DNA from: Thermomicrobiales bacterium
Lineage (GTDB): Bacteria; Chloroflexota; Chloroflexia; Thermomicrobiales; UBA6265
Assembly: GCA_041390825.1 (NCBI GenBank)
Contig: JAWKPF010000046.1
Coordinates: 1 to 27,461 of the forward strand
Length of the DNA: 27,461 nucleotides
Reading direction: 5' to 3'
Shown: one piece after another, positions 1-8,093 of the stretch
How positions within the stretch are numbered: the stretch's first letter is position 1
Layout: each line of letters starts with the position of its first letter
Notes under the pieces: generated by a model
Database searches by the model: none
What the model saw: the letters and a program-made list of their open reading frames with translations, nothing else
What the model was told of the DNA's origin: nothing
Position numbers and translations under genes: made by a program

Positions 1-1920
1 CCCGCCGAGTGCCAGGTCGTGCGCCGTAACTGTCAAACCCTGCTCGATGGCTGATCGAACGGCGGCCTGCACGGCCGATTCAGTGTCGAGATCGAGCGCC
101 GGTGGAGTCCCGACGACCTCTCCAAACCGCAGGCTCAGGTATTCGCTGCCGCCAAGGGACGGAGCGCTGTCGCCCACAAGATAGATCGACTGGCCTGGCG
201 TCCATTTCATGGTCGCGTGGCGTCGAACGTCGTCAAAGACCCCGACGACACCAACGGTCGGGTTTGGCTTGATCGGGGCCGCGGCGGTTTCGTTGTAAAG
301 GGAGACATTGCCTCCAACCATCGGCACATCGAGCGCGCGGCAGGCATCGGCCAGCCCGGAGACGGCGCGGTCGAGCTGATAGTAACCAGCTGGTTTCTGC
401 GGGTTGCCAAAGTTGAGGCAGTTGGTGGCGCCCCGTGGCGTCGCTCCGGAGCAGCTCACGTTTCGGCTGGCTTCGGCCACAGCATGCATGGCGCCGACAT
501 ATGGATCGAGATAGCAATAGCGCGGGTTACAGTCGATCGCGCTGGCGATGCCTCGCTGCGATCCCTTGATGCGCAGCACCGCCGCGTCTCCCTCACCGGG
601 AGCGACGACCGTGTTGGTCTGGATCGTGTGGTCATATTGCTCGTAGATCGGACGCCGAGATCCGATATTCGGAGACGCGAGCAGCTCGAGCAGAATCTCG
701 CCGACGTGCCGCAATTCGATGTCGGGATGCCGGCGCGGATCGGTCTCGCGCGCAGCGATGATCTCCGGAGACTCAGCCGCTGAGCGCACATAGGTCGGAC
801 AGGCATCGGTGTAGAACTCGGCCGGGACCTCGGCAACGATCACGCCGTCGTCCAGGACGCGCACCATGCCATCGTTGGTCACGGTGCCGATCACGGCAGA
901 ATGCAGTGACCAGCGCTGCACGATGCGATTGACTTCGTCTGCAGCTTCGGGCGTGACCACCAGCAGCATCCGCTCCTGGCTCTCGCTCATCATGACTTCA
1001 TACGGTGTCATGCCCGATTCGCGTCGGGGAACCTTGGCGACATCGATTTCCGCCCCGACTCCCCCGCGACTGGCAATCTCGACCGTCGAGCTGGTCAGCC
1101 CCGCCGCGCCGAGATCCTGCATAGCCACGACCGCGCCCGTCTGCAGCAGCTCGAGACATGCCTCGAGAAGCAACTTTTCCAGGAACGGGTTGCCCACCTG
1201 GATGACTCCGCGATGTGAGGCTTCTGGGTCGTCGACCGATGCAAAGGTGGCTCCGTGCAAGCCGTCGCGACCGGTGTCGGCCCCAATCAGCATGATCAGA
1301 TTGCCGACGCCGGAAGCCTTTGCGCGCACGATGCCATCGGCCGGCACGATGCCAATGCACATTGCATTGACCAACGGATTTCCAGAGAACGACGGATCGA
1401 AAAAGACCTCGCCGCCGACGGTGGGAATACCGAGGCAGTTGCCATAGCCGCCGATACCGGCGACGACATTCGTGAACAGGTAACGGTTTCGCGGTTGATC
1501 GAGCGGCCCGAACCGCAGGGAGTTCAGGATGGCGACCGGGCGCGCGCCCATGGTGAAGATGTCACGCACGATACCGCCGACGCCTGTTGCGGCCCCTTCA
1601 TAGGGTTCGACCGCGCTTGGGTGATTGTGTGACTCGACTTTGAAGACGGCAGCGAGACCGTCGCCGATGTCGATAGCGCCAGCGTTTTCACCCGGTCCCT
1701 GCAGCACCCAGTCGGCCTTGGTCGGCAAGCGGCCGAGAATGGGCCGGGTGTGCTTGTAGCCGCAGTGCTCGCTCCACATCGAACCGAACATGCCAAGCTC
1801 GACGGGTGTTGGCTCGCGCGTTTCGAGCAGCTCCAGGATACGGCGATACTCGTCGTCGCTGAGCGCGACTTCTCGCCAGGCGCCTTCCGGAATCGATCCG
1901 CCGGTGGTCGACGTCGTCAC
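1..1920 (-). CDS. purL: Phosphoribosylformylglycinamidine synthase subunit PurL (3' end outside window)
   Basis: Large, ATP-binding subunit of FGAM synthase, step four of de novo purine synthesis; it works with PurQ (glutaminase) and PurS. The frame stays open from a GTG at 1920 to the window edge, about 640 codons, so roughly the last 100 residues of a typical ~740-residue small-type PurL are missing. Near the N-terminus the translation reads VELGMFGSMWSEHCGYK, the conserved start of the PurL family, where MWSEHC-x-YK is diagnostic. The GTG follows directly on the purQ stop codon (TAG 1923-1921) with no spacer, so translation is probably coupled to purQ. A G-rich stretch just upstream may serve as ribosome binding site. 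The separate PurS/PurQ/PurL layout is the multi-subunit form seen in Gram-positives, archaea and related phyla, not the fused PurL of enterobacteria. Confidence 0.95.
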   Translation of the reverse strand, partial: MTTSTTGGSIPEGAWREVALSDDEYRRILELLETREPTPVELGMFGSMWSEHCGYKHTRPILGRLPTKADWVLQGPGENAGAIDIGDGLAAVFKVESHNHPSAVEPYEGAATGVGGIVRDIFTMGARPVAILNSLRFGPLDQPRNRYLFTNVVAGIGGYGNCLGIPTVGGEVFFDPSFSGNPLVNAMCIGIVPADGIVRAKASGVGNLIMLIGADTGRDGLHGATFASVDDPEASHRGVIQVGNPFLEKLLLEACLELLQTGAVVAMQDLGAAGLTSSTVEIASRGGVGAEIDVAKVPRRESGMTPYEVMMSESQERMLLVVTPEAADEVNRIVQRWSLHSAVIGTVTNDGMVRVLDDGVIVAEVPAEFYTDACPTYVRSAAESPEIIAARETDPRRHPDIELRHVGEILLELLASPNIGSRRPIYEQYDHTIQTNTVVAPGEGDAAVLRIKGSQRGIASAIDCNPRYCYLDPYVGAMHAVAEASRNVSCSGATPRGATNCLNFGNPQKPAGYYQLDRAVSGLADACRALDVPMVGGNVSLYNETAAAPIKPNPTVGVVGVFDDVRRHATMKWTPGQSIYLVGDSAPSLGGSEYLSLRFGEVVGTPPALDLDTESAVQAAVRSAIEQGLTVTAHDLALGG

Positions 1921-2625
1921 CTACACCCCCACATTCAGAAACTCGAGCGCGGACGTGAGGATCTTGAGTCCATCGGTGGGCCCGAGGAGTGGATCGGAAG
2001 CCCGTTCCGGGTGGGGCATCATGCCGACGACATTACCCTTCTCGTTGCAAACACCGGCGATCGAACGCACCGAGCCATTGAAATTGGCGCCCGGGCTGAC
2101 CGTGCCATCGGCTTCGCAATAGCGGAAAACCACCTGACCGTTGGCTTCGAGCCTGTCGAGCGTGGCGTCATCGGCAAAATAGGCGCCTTCGCCATGCGCA
2201 ATCGGGAGGTTCAGCACATCACCTTTCGCCAATTCATGCGTCCATGCGGTTCGCGCGTTTTCGACCCGGATGTTCACCCATCGGCAATGGAAGTTGAGCG
2301 ATTCGTTCCGAAGGAGCGCCCCTGGAAGCAGATGCGCCTCCGTCAGGACCTGGAAGCCGTTACAGAGTCCCAGCACGGGACCGCCCCCCTCTGCAAAGTC
2401 CTTGAGCGACTCCATGACCGGCGCGAATCGCGCGATCGCTCCGCAACGCAGGTGATCGCCATACGAGAACCCGCCCGGCAACACAATGGCGGCCAACCCG
2501 GAGAGGTCGGTCTCCCGATAGTCGATCATCCGCGTTGGCGCCGACAGGTTCAGGGCGAAGGCGTCGAACGAATCCTGATCGCCATTGCTGCCGGGAAATG
2601 TGATAACGCCGATCTGCGACGACAT
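1921..2625 (-). CDS. purQ: Phosphoribosylformylglycinamidine synthase glutaminase subunit PurQ
   Basis: Class I glutamine amidotransferase that supplies ammonia to PurL for converting FGAR to FGAM. The protein has 234 residues, normal for the family (about 225-235). It begins MSSQIGVITFPGSNGDQD. The PGGFSYGDHLRCG segment lies at about residues 50-62, and the nucleophile elbow LGLCNGFQ places the catalytic Cys at residue 88. HGEGAYFADD and the C-terminal MMPHPERA supply the catalytic His/Glu region. The frame is open further upstream, but the ATG at 2625 matches the family N-terminus and has a GGAG ribosome binding site 8 nt before it. It starts 2 nt after the purS stop and abuts purL. Confidence 0.96.
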   Translation of the reverse strand: MSSQIGVITFPGSNGDQDSFDAFALNLSAPTRMIDYRETDLSGLAAIVLPGGFSYGDHLRCGAIARFAPVMESLKDFAEGGGPVLGLCNGFQVLTEAHLLPGALLRNESLNFHCRWVNIRVENARTAWTHELAKGDVLNLPIAHGEGAYFADDATLDRLEANGQVVFRYCEADGTVSPGANFNGSVRSIAGVCNEKGNVVGMMPHPERASDPLLGPTDGLKILTSALEFLNVGV

Positions 2626-2627
2626 GC

Positions 2628-2873
2628 CTAGAGCTCCGACGCCTCTGTCACCGATTCGATGACATAGGTTTGGATGACGGGATTGGCAAGCAGCTTCTCG
2701 GCCATTTCTTCTGCGGTGGCGCGGGCTGCGTCGGCCGCTGGCGCGTCGAGCCGCAACCGATAGTGCTTGCCAGCGCGCACGCGTTCCACGCCTGAATAGC
2801 CAAGGCTGTGCAGTCCGCCACGGATAGCCTCCCCTTCCGGGTCGTTGACACCGGCTTTCGGCATGACGAGCAC
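2628..2873 (-). CDS. purS: Phosphoribosylformylglycinamidine synthase subunit PurS (start uncertain)
   Basis: Small structural subunit that bridges PurQ and PurL in the FGAM synthase complex. From the first canonical start (GTG 2873) the product has 81 residues, and it shows the family pattern: KAGVNDPEGEAI, then LHSLGYSGVERVRAGKHYRL, then AEKLLANPVIQTYVIE. The GTG start gives VLVMPKAG..., which cuts into the first beta strand; PurS proteins normally begin about five residues earlier (compare MYKVKVYVSLK in Bacillus subtilis, from memory). The open frame upstream reads I-W-Q-V-D before that GTG, and the Ile is an ATT codon at 2888-2886 that lines up with the usual initiator Met. It lies 9 nt after a GAGAAG sequence. 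An AUU start, giving 86 residues, is therefore plausible. The frame is closed by the purC stop (2924-2922). Function is secure, start is not. Confidence 0.88.
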   Translation of the reverse strand: MLVMPKAGVNDPEGEAIRGGLHSLGYSGVERVRAGKHYRLRLDAPAADAARATAEEMAEKLLANPVIQTYVIESVTEASEL

Positions 2874-2921
2874 ATCGACCTGCCAAATCGAATGCGACTT
2901 CTCGTTCGTAAGGCGCTCCTC

Positions 2922-3809
2922 TCAGAAGACCGGATCGTGTCCGGTGAGACGTTGGAATGCTTCGATATAGCGTTGTTGTGTGCCAGTGATGACATCGTCC
3001 GGAAGGACGGGGGCCGGTGGCTCGTGGTTCCAACCGGTGGAATCGAGCCAGTTGCGTACATATTGCTTGTCGAAGCTCTCTGGCTCGCGGCCAGGAGAAT
3101 GCGTCGACGCATCCCAGTAACGTGAGCTATCGGGGGTCAGCATTTCGTCTATGACGGTCAACTGCCCCTGAATCATTCCGAACTCGAACTTGGTGTCTGC
3201 CAGCAGCATCCCGCACGTTGCGGCATGTGCTGCCGCGAAGGTGTAGAGCTCGATGCTCGCGCGCTCCAACTGGCTGGCCAGGTCGGCGCCGACAAGATCG
3301 CGCAACCGTTCGACGGTGATGTTCTCATCGTGACCGATGTCGTTTTTCATTGCGGGCGTGAAGATCGGTTCTGGCAACTGCGCGGCCTGCAGCAACCCAA
3401 CCGGCAGTTCGTGCCCAGCGATGCCGCCAGTAGATCGGTATTCCTTCCAACCGGAACCGGCGAGATAGCCGCGGACGACGCATTCGAAGTCGATTCGGTC
3501 GGCTCGTTTCGCCAGGGTGGAACGAGCGTCGAACCATGCGTGGTCGCTGGTTTCGACCGAATCCGGCAGTCCGCACTGGATGACGTGATTGGGAATGATG
3601 TCTCGCGTTTTCTCGAACCAGAAATTCGAAAGCTGGTTGAGTACGGCGCCCTTGCCAGGAATCGCGCTGGGAAGGACGACATCGAATGCGGAAATGCGGT
3701 CGCTTGCGACGAAGAGCAGATCGTCGCCCAGCAGATAGCAGTCGCGAACCTTGCCTTGGCGCACGAGCGGAAGCGAATCGAGGAGCTGAGTTGCGACTGC
3801 GCCGGTCAC
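2922..3809 (-). CDS. purC: Phosphoribosylaminoimidazole-succinocarboxamide (SAICAR) synthase
   Basis: Joins aspartate to CAIR with ATP to give SAICAR in de novo purine synthesis. The protein has 295 residues, the longer SAICAR synthase form. Visible motifs are VRQGKVRDCYLLGDDLLFVA near the N-terminus (nucleotide-binding strand pair), SDRISAFDVVLPSAIPGKG, the signature FECVVRGYLAGSGWKEY, and LLADTKFEFGM. The start is a GTG whose first bases overlap the purB stop (GTGA, 3809-3806), so the two genes are translationally coupled. The PurC substrate lies one step before the PurB cleavage, so the pair encodes consecutive reactions. Confidence 0.96.
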   Translation of the reverse strand: MTGAVATQLLDSLPLVRQGKVRDCYLLGDDLLFVASDRISAFDVVLPSAIPGKGAVLNQLSNFWFEKTRDIIPNHVIQCGLPDSVETSDHAWFDARSTLAKRADRIDFECVVRGYLAGSGWKEYRSTGGIAGHELPVGLLQAAQLPEPIFTPAMKNDIGHDENITVERLRDLVGADLASQLERASIELYTFAAAHAATCGMLLADTKFEFGMIQGQLTVIDEMLTPDSSRYWDASTHSPGREPESFDKQYVRNWLDSTGWNHEPPAPVLPDDVITGTQQRYIEAFQRLTGHDPVF

Positions 3810-5116
3810 GTGCTCACCGCTGGCTCGTTCAGACCGAGGCGTTCGAAAACCGCATCGACATGCCCCAACTGCTGGTAGGGATCGAAGAGTTCGGTGATCT
3901 GCTCCTGACTCACCCGGCTGGCGATCTCAGGATCCGTACGCACCGCCTCTTCGAAGTTCGAACCGTTCAGCCAGCTGTCCATGGCGTGCGCCTGGACCCG
4001 CTTGTATGCCACCTGCCGGTCGATGCCGGCATCGACGAGCCCCAACATGACACGTTGCGAGAAGATGAGTCCGCCGGTGAGATCGAGGTTCTGCTTCATG
4101 CGATCTTCGTTGACGGTCAGGTCTTCGAGAATTTCGGTGAGCAGATCGAGTGAGTAGTCGAGCACGATACACGCGTCGGGAAAGATCACCCGCTCGGTCG
4201 AGGAGTGGCTGATGTCACGCTCGTGCCAGAGTGCCACGTTTTCGAGACCGGTCACGGCGTAGCCCCGCAGGAGGCGCGCCAACCCGCTCAGTCGTTCCGA
4301 TTCATGCGGATTGCGTTTGTGCGGCATGGCGGAGCTTCCCTGATTGCCCTCGCCAAATGGTTCTTCCACTTCGCGGACCTCTGTCCGCTGGAGATGGCGA
4401 ATCTCGACCGCGAGCTTTTCGATCGTAGCGCCGATTCCAGCCAGCACGGAGAGGAAGAACGCATGCCGGTCACGCTGGATGATCTGGGTCGAGGCCGGGG
4501 CTGGTCGCAAGCCCAGGGTCTCGCAGACTTCGTCCTCCACATCGGGAGGAACGTGCGCATGGGTTCCGACCGCTCCCGAGAGCTTGCCGACCCGCATCTC
4601 TTCCCGGGCGAAACGAAGCCGCTCGAGCTGCCGGCGAAGCTCGTCGTACCACACGGCCAACTTCAGGCCGAAGGTGGTGGGTTCGGCATGGACGCCGTGC
4701 GTTCTGCCAATCATGAGGGTGTTGCGGTAGCGTACCGCCTGCCGCCCGACGACCTCGATCAGCCGTTCGAGGTCGGTCTCGAGGATGGCGCAGGACTCCT
4801 GCACCAGGATGGACAAGGCGGTGTCGACGACATCCGACGAGGTCAGGCCGAGATGGATGTAGCGCGAGGCCTCCCCAACGGTTTCGCCGGTGGCGCGCAA
4901 GAAGGCGATGACGTCGTGATCGGTCTCGCGTTCGATCTCTTGCATGCGCTCGAGATCGCAACTGGCGCCACGGATCGCTTCGATCGCCCAATCGGGAATT
5001 CGGCCACGCCGATGCCAGGACTCGCAGACCGCGAGCTCGACGCGTAGCCAGACCTGCAGCTTGTGATCGTCACTCCACACCGCTCCCATCTCGGGCCTGG
5101 TGTACCGGCCGATCAC
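3806..5116 (-). CDS. purB: Adenylosuccinate lyase
   Basis: Cleaves SAICAR to AICAR and adenylosuccinate to AMP, releasing fumarate. From the GTG at 5116 the protein has 436 residues, close to the ~431 of Bacillus PurB. It begins VIGRYTRPEMGAVWSDDHK, the usual start of the family. Active-site segments are GRTHGVHAEPTTFG, AVGTHAHVPPDVED, and the fumarase/lyase signature GSSAMPHKRNPHESE. The frame is open for 324 more codons upstream, through the glmS control region and into glmS antisense; this has no family match and is rejected. A GGAAAGG sequence lies 11 nt before the GTG. It is the first gene of the purine operon and its -10 element is about 55 nt upstream. Confidence 0.96.
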   Translation of the reverse strand: MIGRYTRPEMGAVWSDDHKLQVWLRVELAVCESWHRRGRIPDWAIEAIRGASCDLERMQEIERETDHDVIAFLRATGETVGEASRYIHLGLTSSDVVDTALSILVQESCAILETDLERLIEVVGRQAVRYRNTLMIGRTHGVHAEPTTFGLKLAVWYDELRRQLERLRFAREEMRVGKLSGAVGTHAHVPPDVEDEVCETLGLRPAPASTQIIQRDRHAFFLSVLAGIGATIEKLAVEIRHLQRTEVREVEEPFGEGNQGSSAMPHKRNPHESERLSGLARLLRGYAVTGLENVALWHERDISHSSTERVIFPDACIVLDYSLDLLTEILEDLTVNEDRMKQNLDLTGGLIFSQRVMLGLVDAGIDRQVAYKRVQAHAMDSWLNGSNFEEAVRTDPEIASRVSQEQITELFDPYQQLGHVDAVFERLGLNEPAVST

Positions 5117-5170
5117 GATTGCGTTGCCCTTTCCGAATGAACCAACGGGGATGCCTGCATCGGCAACCAG

Positions 5171-5176
5171 AGTATA
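5171..5176 (-). promoter_or_regulatory. Candidate -10 element for the purB-C-S-Q-L operon
   Basis: The minus strand reads TATACT at 5176-5171, five of six bases of the sigma-70 -10 consensus. A start point about 45-50 nt before the purB GTG would result. No good -35 is seen at 16-18 bp spacing (the sequence there is GC-rich), so an activator or a different factor may be needed. It is immediately next to the glmS -35 on the other strand. Confidence 0.45.
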
Positions 5177-5186
5177 CCGTTTTCCA

Positions 5187-5215
5187 TTGCCAATCGGGCG
5201 CGAGATGCGTACACT
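5187..5215 (+). promoter_or_regulatory. Promoter for glmS (ahead of the ribozyme)
   Basis: TTGCCA (5187-5192) and TACACT (5210-5215) are separated by exactly 17 bp, a good sigma-70-type pair. The predicted start near 5222 puts the whole ribozyme inside the transcript with about 40 nt of leader before the cleavage site. It overlaps the divergent purB promoter region. Confidence 0.65.
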
Positions 5216-5260
5216 CGCGGACAGAACGGAGCGGGGGACGTCGGATGTCTCCAATCGATT

Positions 5261-5395
5261 AGCGCCTGGACCTGCTCGGAGGACGCAGGTTGACGAGGTG
5301 GAAGCGCATCGAACCTTTCGGCGGGTCGCTTCCCGGCTGGCAGAGTCGTTACGCAAGGAGCAAACCGATTCGGTAACGGATCGACAGAGGCCCTT
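5261..5395 (+). ncRNA. glmS ribozyme (glucosamine-6-phosphate-activated self-cleaving riboswitch)
   Basis: Self-cleaving leader RNA that uses glucosamine-6-phosphate as cofactor and lowers glmS mRNA when the product is abundant. The sequence shows the conserved elements in the correct order. The cleavage region AGCGCC has its scissile bond expected between A5261 and G5262. A P1 helix follows (CCTGC 5271-5275 with GCAGG 5285-5289). Next are the invariant GTTGACGAGG (about 5289-5298), a seven-base-pair helix (GGAAGCG 5300-5306 with CGCTTCC 5327-5333), the ATCGAA...TTTCGGCGG core between its arms (5308-5323), and CCCGGCTG. A distal helix follows (GTTAC near 5348 with GTAAC near 5373, flanked by GTCG and CGAC). 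The 3' edge is approximate. It sits between a good promoter and the glmS start codon, the expected place. The call rests on recalled Bacillus and Thermoanaerobacter examples, without a covariance-model run. Confidence 0.93.
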
Positions 5396-5528
5396 TCGAA
5401 CTGCCCCTAGCCCACTCGCTCCATCGAGAACCGAATTGTTGGCCGAGCGAAGGAAATTCGCCTTTGCTCGCGCTTGCTTTGGCGCACGCAATTGCGGCGG
5501 AGCGCCCATGTGACTGGAGCGCAGATCG

Positions 5529-7283
5529 ATGTGCGGGATCTTCGGGTATGTTGGCGAATCGACGGATGTCGGATCGGCGATTCTTGCGGCGCTGAAGACG
5601 CTGGAATACCGGGGATACGACTCCTGGGGGATGGCGGTCGGAGTCGACGGCCAACTGGCGCTGACGAAAACGACCGGGAAAATCTCGGTCGCATCGGTTG
5701 ATTTTCCAGATGCGGGAATCGGATTCGGGCATACGCGGTGGGCAACACATGGCGCCGTCACCCACGCCAATGCCCACCCCCACCTCGATTGCTCAGGTTC
5801 GATCGCTGTCATACACAACGGCATCGTCGAGAACTTTCGGGAACTTCGAAACGAGGTCGAGGCGAAGGGGCATACCCTTCGCTCGGAAACCGACAGCGAA
5901 GTGATCGCGCACCTGATCGAGGATGAGCGCGCTTCGGGCGCATCGCCGCAGGAGGCGCTGGAGCGCGTCTTCGCCCGTCTCGATGGACTCGGAGCGGTGA
6001 TCGTGCTCGACCTTGCGTCGGAAACGATGATTGCCATGAAACGCACGTCGCCGCTCGTCGTCGGGCGCAACTGCAGCAAGGTCACCATTGCCTCAGACGA
6101 GATAGCGCTCGCCGGACATGCGACCGAGATCCACTATCTCGAGGATGGCGAGGTTGCCACGCTTTCCATGGATGGAGTTTCGATTTCGCATCTCTCCGGG
6201 ACGAATGGTTGGGCGCCGATCTCGGTGGACGAGCGGCGAGACGGACTCGCCGGTTTTCCCGATTTTATGTCAAAAGAGATGGCCGAGCAGCCCGACGTCC
6301 TCGAGCGCCTCGTCGATTCTGCCGGGGAGCAGATCGACGCGCTGGCCAATGCGATCCGGGAATCGTACGGCGCGTATATGGTCGGGTGTGGAACTGCGTC
6401 GTATGCGGCCCTGACCGGGTCGTATCTCTTTAGCAGAATTGTTTCGCGTCATGTCAATTTCGCCCCAGGATCTGAGTTCAAGTACTACGAGCATTTTCTG
6501 AAACCGGGTTCACTCGCGATCGCGTTTTCACAGAGCGGTGAAACGGCCGACATCATCGAAGCGATGCTGGCGGCGCGAGCGCGGGGAGCAACGCTGGCTG
6601 GGGTGGTCAATGCCCCCCGATCGACCCTCGGGCGGATGGTGGATATCCGGGTCGATCTCGGGGCCGGTCCGGAGCAGTGCGTGCTTTCGACCAAGGCGTA
6701 TACCGCGAAAGTTGCCACGCTGCTCATGACGGCTCATGTGCTGGCTGGAACGCCCGAGGTCGGGCGAGATCTCGTCCAGGAGGCCGCGACAGGGATGCGC
6801 CACATGCTGTCGCCGGCATGGATCGATCGCGTGCGGGCGATCGCGCGGGACATCTACGAGGCCGAGCACCTCTTTGTGATTGGCCGTGGATTGTCCTACC
6901 CGACCGCGCTGGAAGCCGCCCTCAAGATCAAAGAGGTCTCCTATATTCATGCGGAGGGATTCGCGGCGGGAGAACTCAAGCATGGGGTGATCGCGCTGGT
7001 GCAGGACGGCACGCCATGCGTCGTCTATGCCCCGAACGACGAAACCCACGCGGACATCATTTCCGGGGCAATGGAACTGAAAGCGCGTGGTGGGCATATC
7101 ATTGGTATCGGCCCGGCTGACGACCCGGTGTTCGATGCGTGGTTGCCAACACCAGATGTTGGGGACGCTGCCCCGCTCGTCCAGGCGCTGCCGGCCCAAA
7201 TGCTTGGATATCATGCAGCGCTGCTTCGTGGGAATGATCCCGACAAGCCGCGAAATCTTGCCAAGAGCGTCACAGTGAAGTGA
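5529..7283 (+). CDS. glmS: Glutamine--fructose-6-phosphate aminotransferase (isomerizing)
   Basis: Makes glucosamine-6-phosphate from fructose-6-phosphate and glutamine, the entry to peptidoglycan and aminosugar synthesis. It has 584 residues (family about 600). The protein starts MCGIFGYVG, so Cys2 is the Ntn glutaminase nucleophile after Met removal. The glutaminase domain (about 1-220) includes GHTRWATHGAVT and the HNGIVENFRELR loop. Two SIS isomerase domains follow, with GCGTASYAALTGSYLF, AFSQSGETADIIEAM, LSTKAYTAKVA, and IKEVSYIHAEGFAAGELKHG. The C-terminus DKPRNLAKSVTVK is the typical tail. A GGAG lies 9 nt before the ATG. The gene is preceded by the glmS ribozyme, so its own product should trigger mRNA cleavage. 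tatD follows after 15 nt. Confidence 0.98.
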   Translation: MCGIFGYVGESTDVGSAILAALKTLEYRGYDSWGMAVGVDGQLALTKTTGKISVASVDFPDAGIGFGHTRWATHGAVTHANAHPHLDCSGSIAVIHNGIVENFRELRNEVEAKGHTLRSETDSEVIAHLIEDERASGASPQEALERVFARLDGLGAVIVLDLASETMIAMKRTSPLVVGRNCSKVTIASDEIALAGHATEIHYLEDGEVATLSMDGVSISHLSGTNGWAPISVDERRDGLAGFPDFMSKEMAEQPDVLERLVDSAGEQIDALANAIRESYGAYMVGCGTASYAALTGSYLFSRIVSRHVNFAPGSEFKYYEHFLKPGSLAIAFSQSGETADIIEAMLAARARGATLAGVVNAPRSTLGRMVDIRVDLGAGPEQCVLSTKAYTAKVATLLMTAHVLAGTPEVGRDLVQEAATGMRHMLSPAWIDRVRAIARDIYEAEHLFVIGRGLSYPTALEAALKIKEVSYIHAEGFAAGELKHGVIALVQDGTPCVVYAPNDETHADIISGAMELKARGGHIIGIGPADDPVFDAWLPTPDVGDAAPLVQALPAQMLGYHAALLRGNDPDKPRNLAKSVTVK

Positions 7284-7298
7284 CGCCGGAGGAACACA

Positions 7299-8093
7299 AT
7301 GGAATTCGTCGAATCGCATGGTCATCTCGATGACGATGCGTTCGCCAAAGACTTGCCGCAGGTCATCGAGGCCGCGCGCGCGGCTGGAGTCCGCCGTTTC
7401 ATCAATATTGGATACGAACCGGAGAGCTGGGCGAGGTCGCTCGCCCTGGCTGAGCAGCATCCGGACGTTTCCTACGCGCTCGGGATGCATCCGAACTCAG
7501 CGGACCGCTGGTCGAACGATGTGGCAACTGAGCTCGAACATTTGCTCGACGCGACGAATCCAGTCGCGATTGGCGAGACTGGACTCGACTACTACCGGGA
7601 ATGGGTCGATCGCTCGTCACAGAAGGCTGCTTTCCGCGATCAACTCGAACTCGCGCGGTCGTTCTCGCTACCGGTGATCGTTCACATGCGGGGCGATGTC
7701 GAATCGGAGCTCACCGAGATTCTCCAGGCCTTTCCGACGGTGCGAGTGGTTTTCCATTCATTCGACGGATCGGCGCATCTACGAGATTTCGCGCTTCGAC
7801 GGGGCGACATGTTCGGCATCGGCGGACTGATGACCCGCTCCGGTTCGGCGGATTTGCGAGAAACTCTTCGGGAGATACCGCTGGACTCGATGCTCCTGGA
7901 AACCGATGCTCCCTATCTGACGCCACGCGGCGTGAAAGAACGGCGCAATACCCCAGCAAACATCCCGATCATCGCGCAGGCGTTGGCTGACCTGCTGGCT
8001 GTCCCCATCGAACGTATCGCTGAGCAGACGACCGCCAACGCCGAGGAGATATTCCAATTGGTCGCGTCCGCGCCAGTCGGTGCCGCGCAATGA
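7299..8093 (+). CDS. TatD family metal-dependent hydrolase (deoxyribonuclease)
   Basis: Predicted metal-dependent DNase of the TatD/amidohydrolase superfamily, a cytoplasmic TIM-barrel enzyme. The 264 residues match the family length (about 255-265). Metal ligands are visible: HGHLDDDAF near the N-terminus, GETGLDYYREW (Glu), IVHMRGD (His), VVFHSFDGS (His) and LLETDAPYLTPRG (Asp). The start ATG has a strong GGAGGA site. It lies 15 nt after glmS and shares ATGA with rdgB, so it is cotranscribed and its expression should follow the upstream ribozyme. The precise substrate cannot be read from sequence. Confidence 0.94.
   Translation: MEFVESHGHLDDDAFAKDLPQVIEAARAAGVRRFINIGYEPESWARSLALAEQHPDVSYALGMHPNSADRWSNDVATELEHLLDATNPVAIGETGLDYYREWVDRSSQKAAFRDQLELARSFSLPVIVHMRGDVESELTEILQAFPTVRVVFHSFDGSAHLRDFALRRGDMFGIGGLMTRSGSADLRETLREIPLDSMLLETDAPYLTPRGVKERRNTPANIPIIAQALADLLAVPIERIAEQTTANAEEIFQLVASAPVGAAQ

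Noticed and set aside
1750..2631. A 293-codon plus-strand frame over purQ/purL
   Set aside because: Antisense shadow of the well-conserved purQ and the purL start, with no recognisable motif or start signal.
2626..3033. Extension of the purQ frame upstream across purS
   Set aside because: purS is clearly the coding frame there and PurQ begins at MSSQIGVITF with a ribosome binding site.
5295..5310. T-box-like GAGGTGGAAGCGC in the glmS leader
   Set aside because: The surrounding blocks match the glmS ribozyme in full, and no T-box specifier stem or antiterminator is present.
5117..6088. Extension of the purB frame by 324 codons upstream
   Set aside because: It would run through the ribozyme and into glmS antisense; the family start fits GTG 5116.
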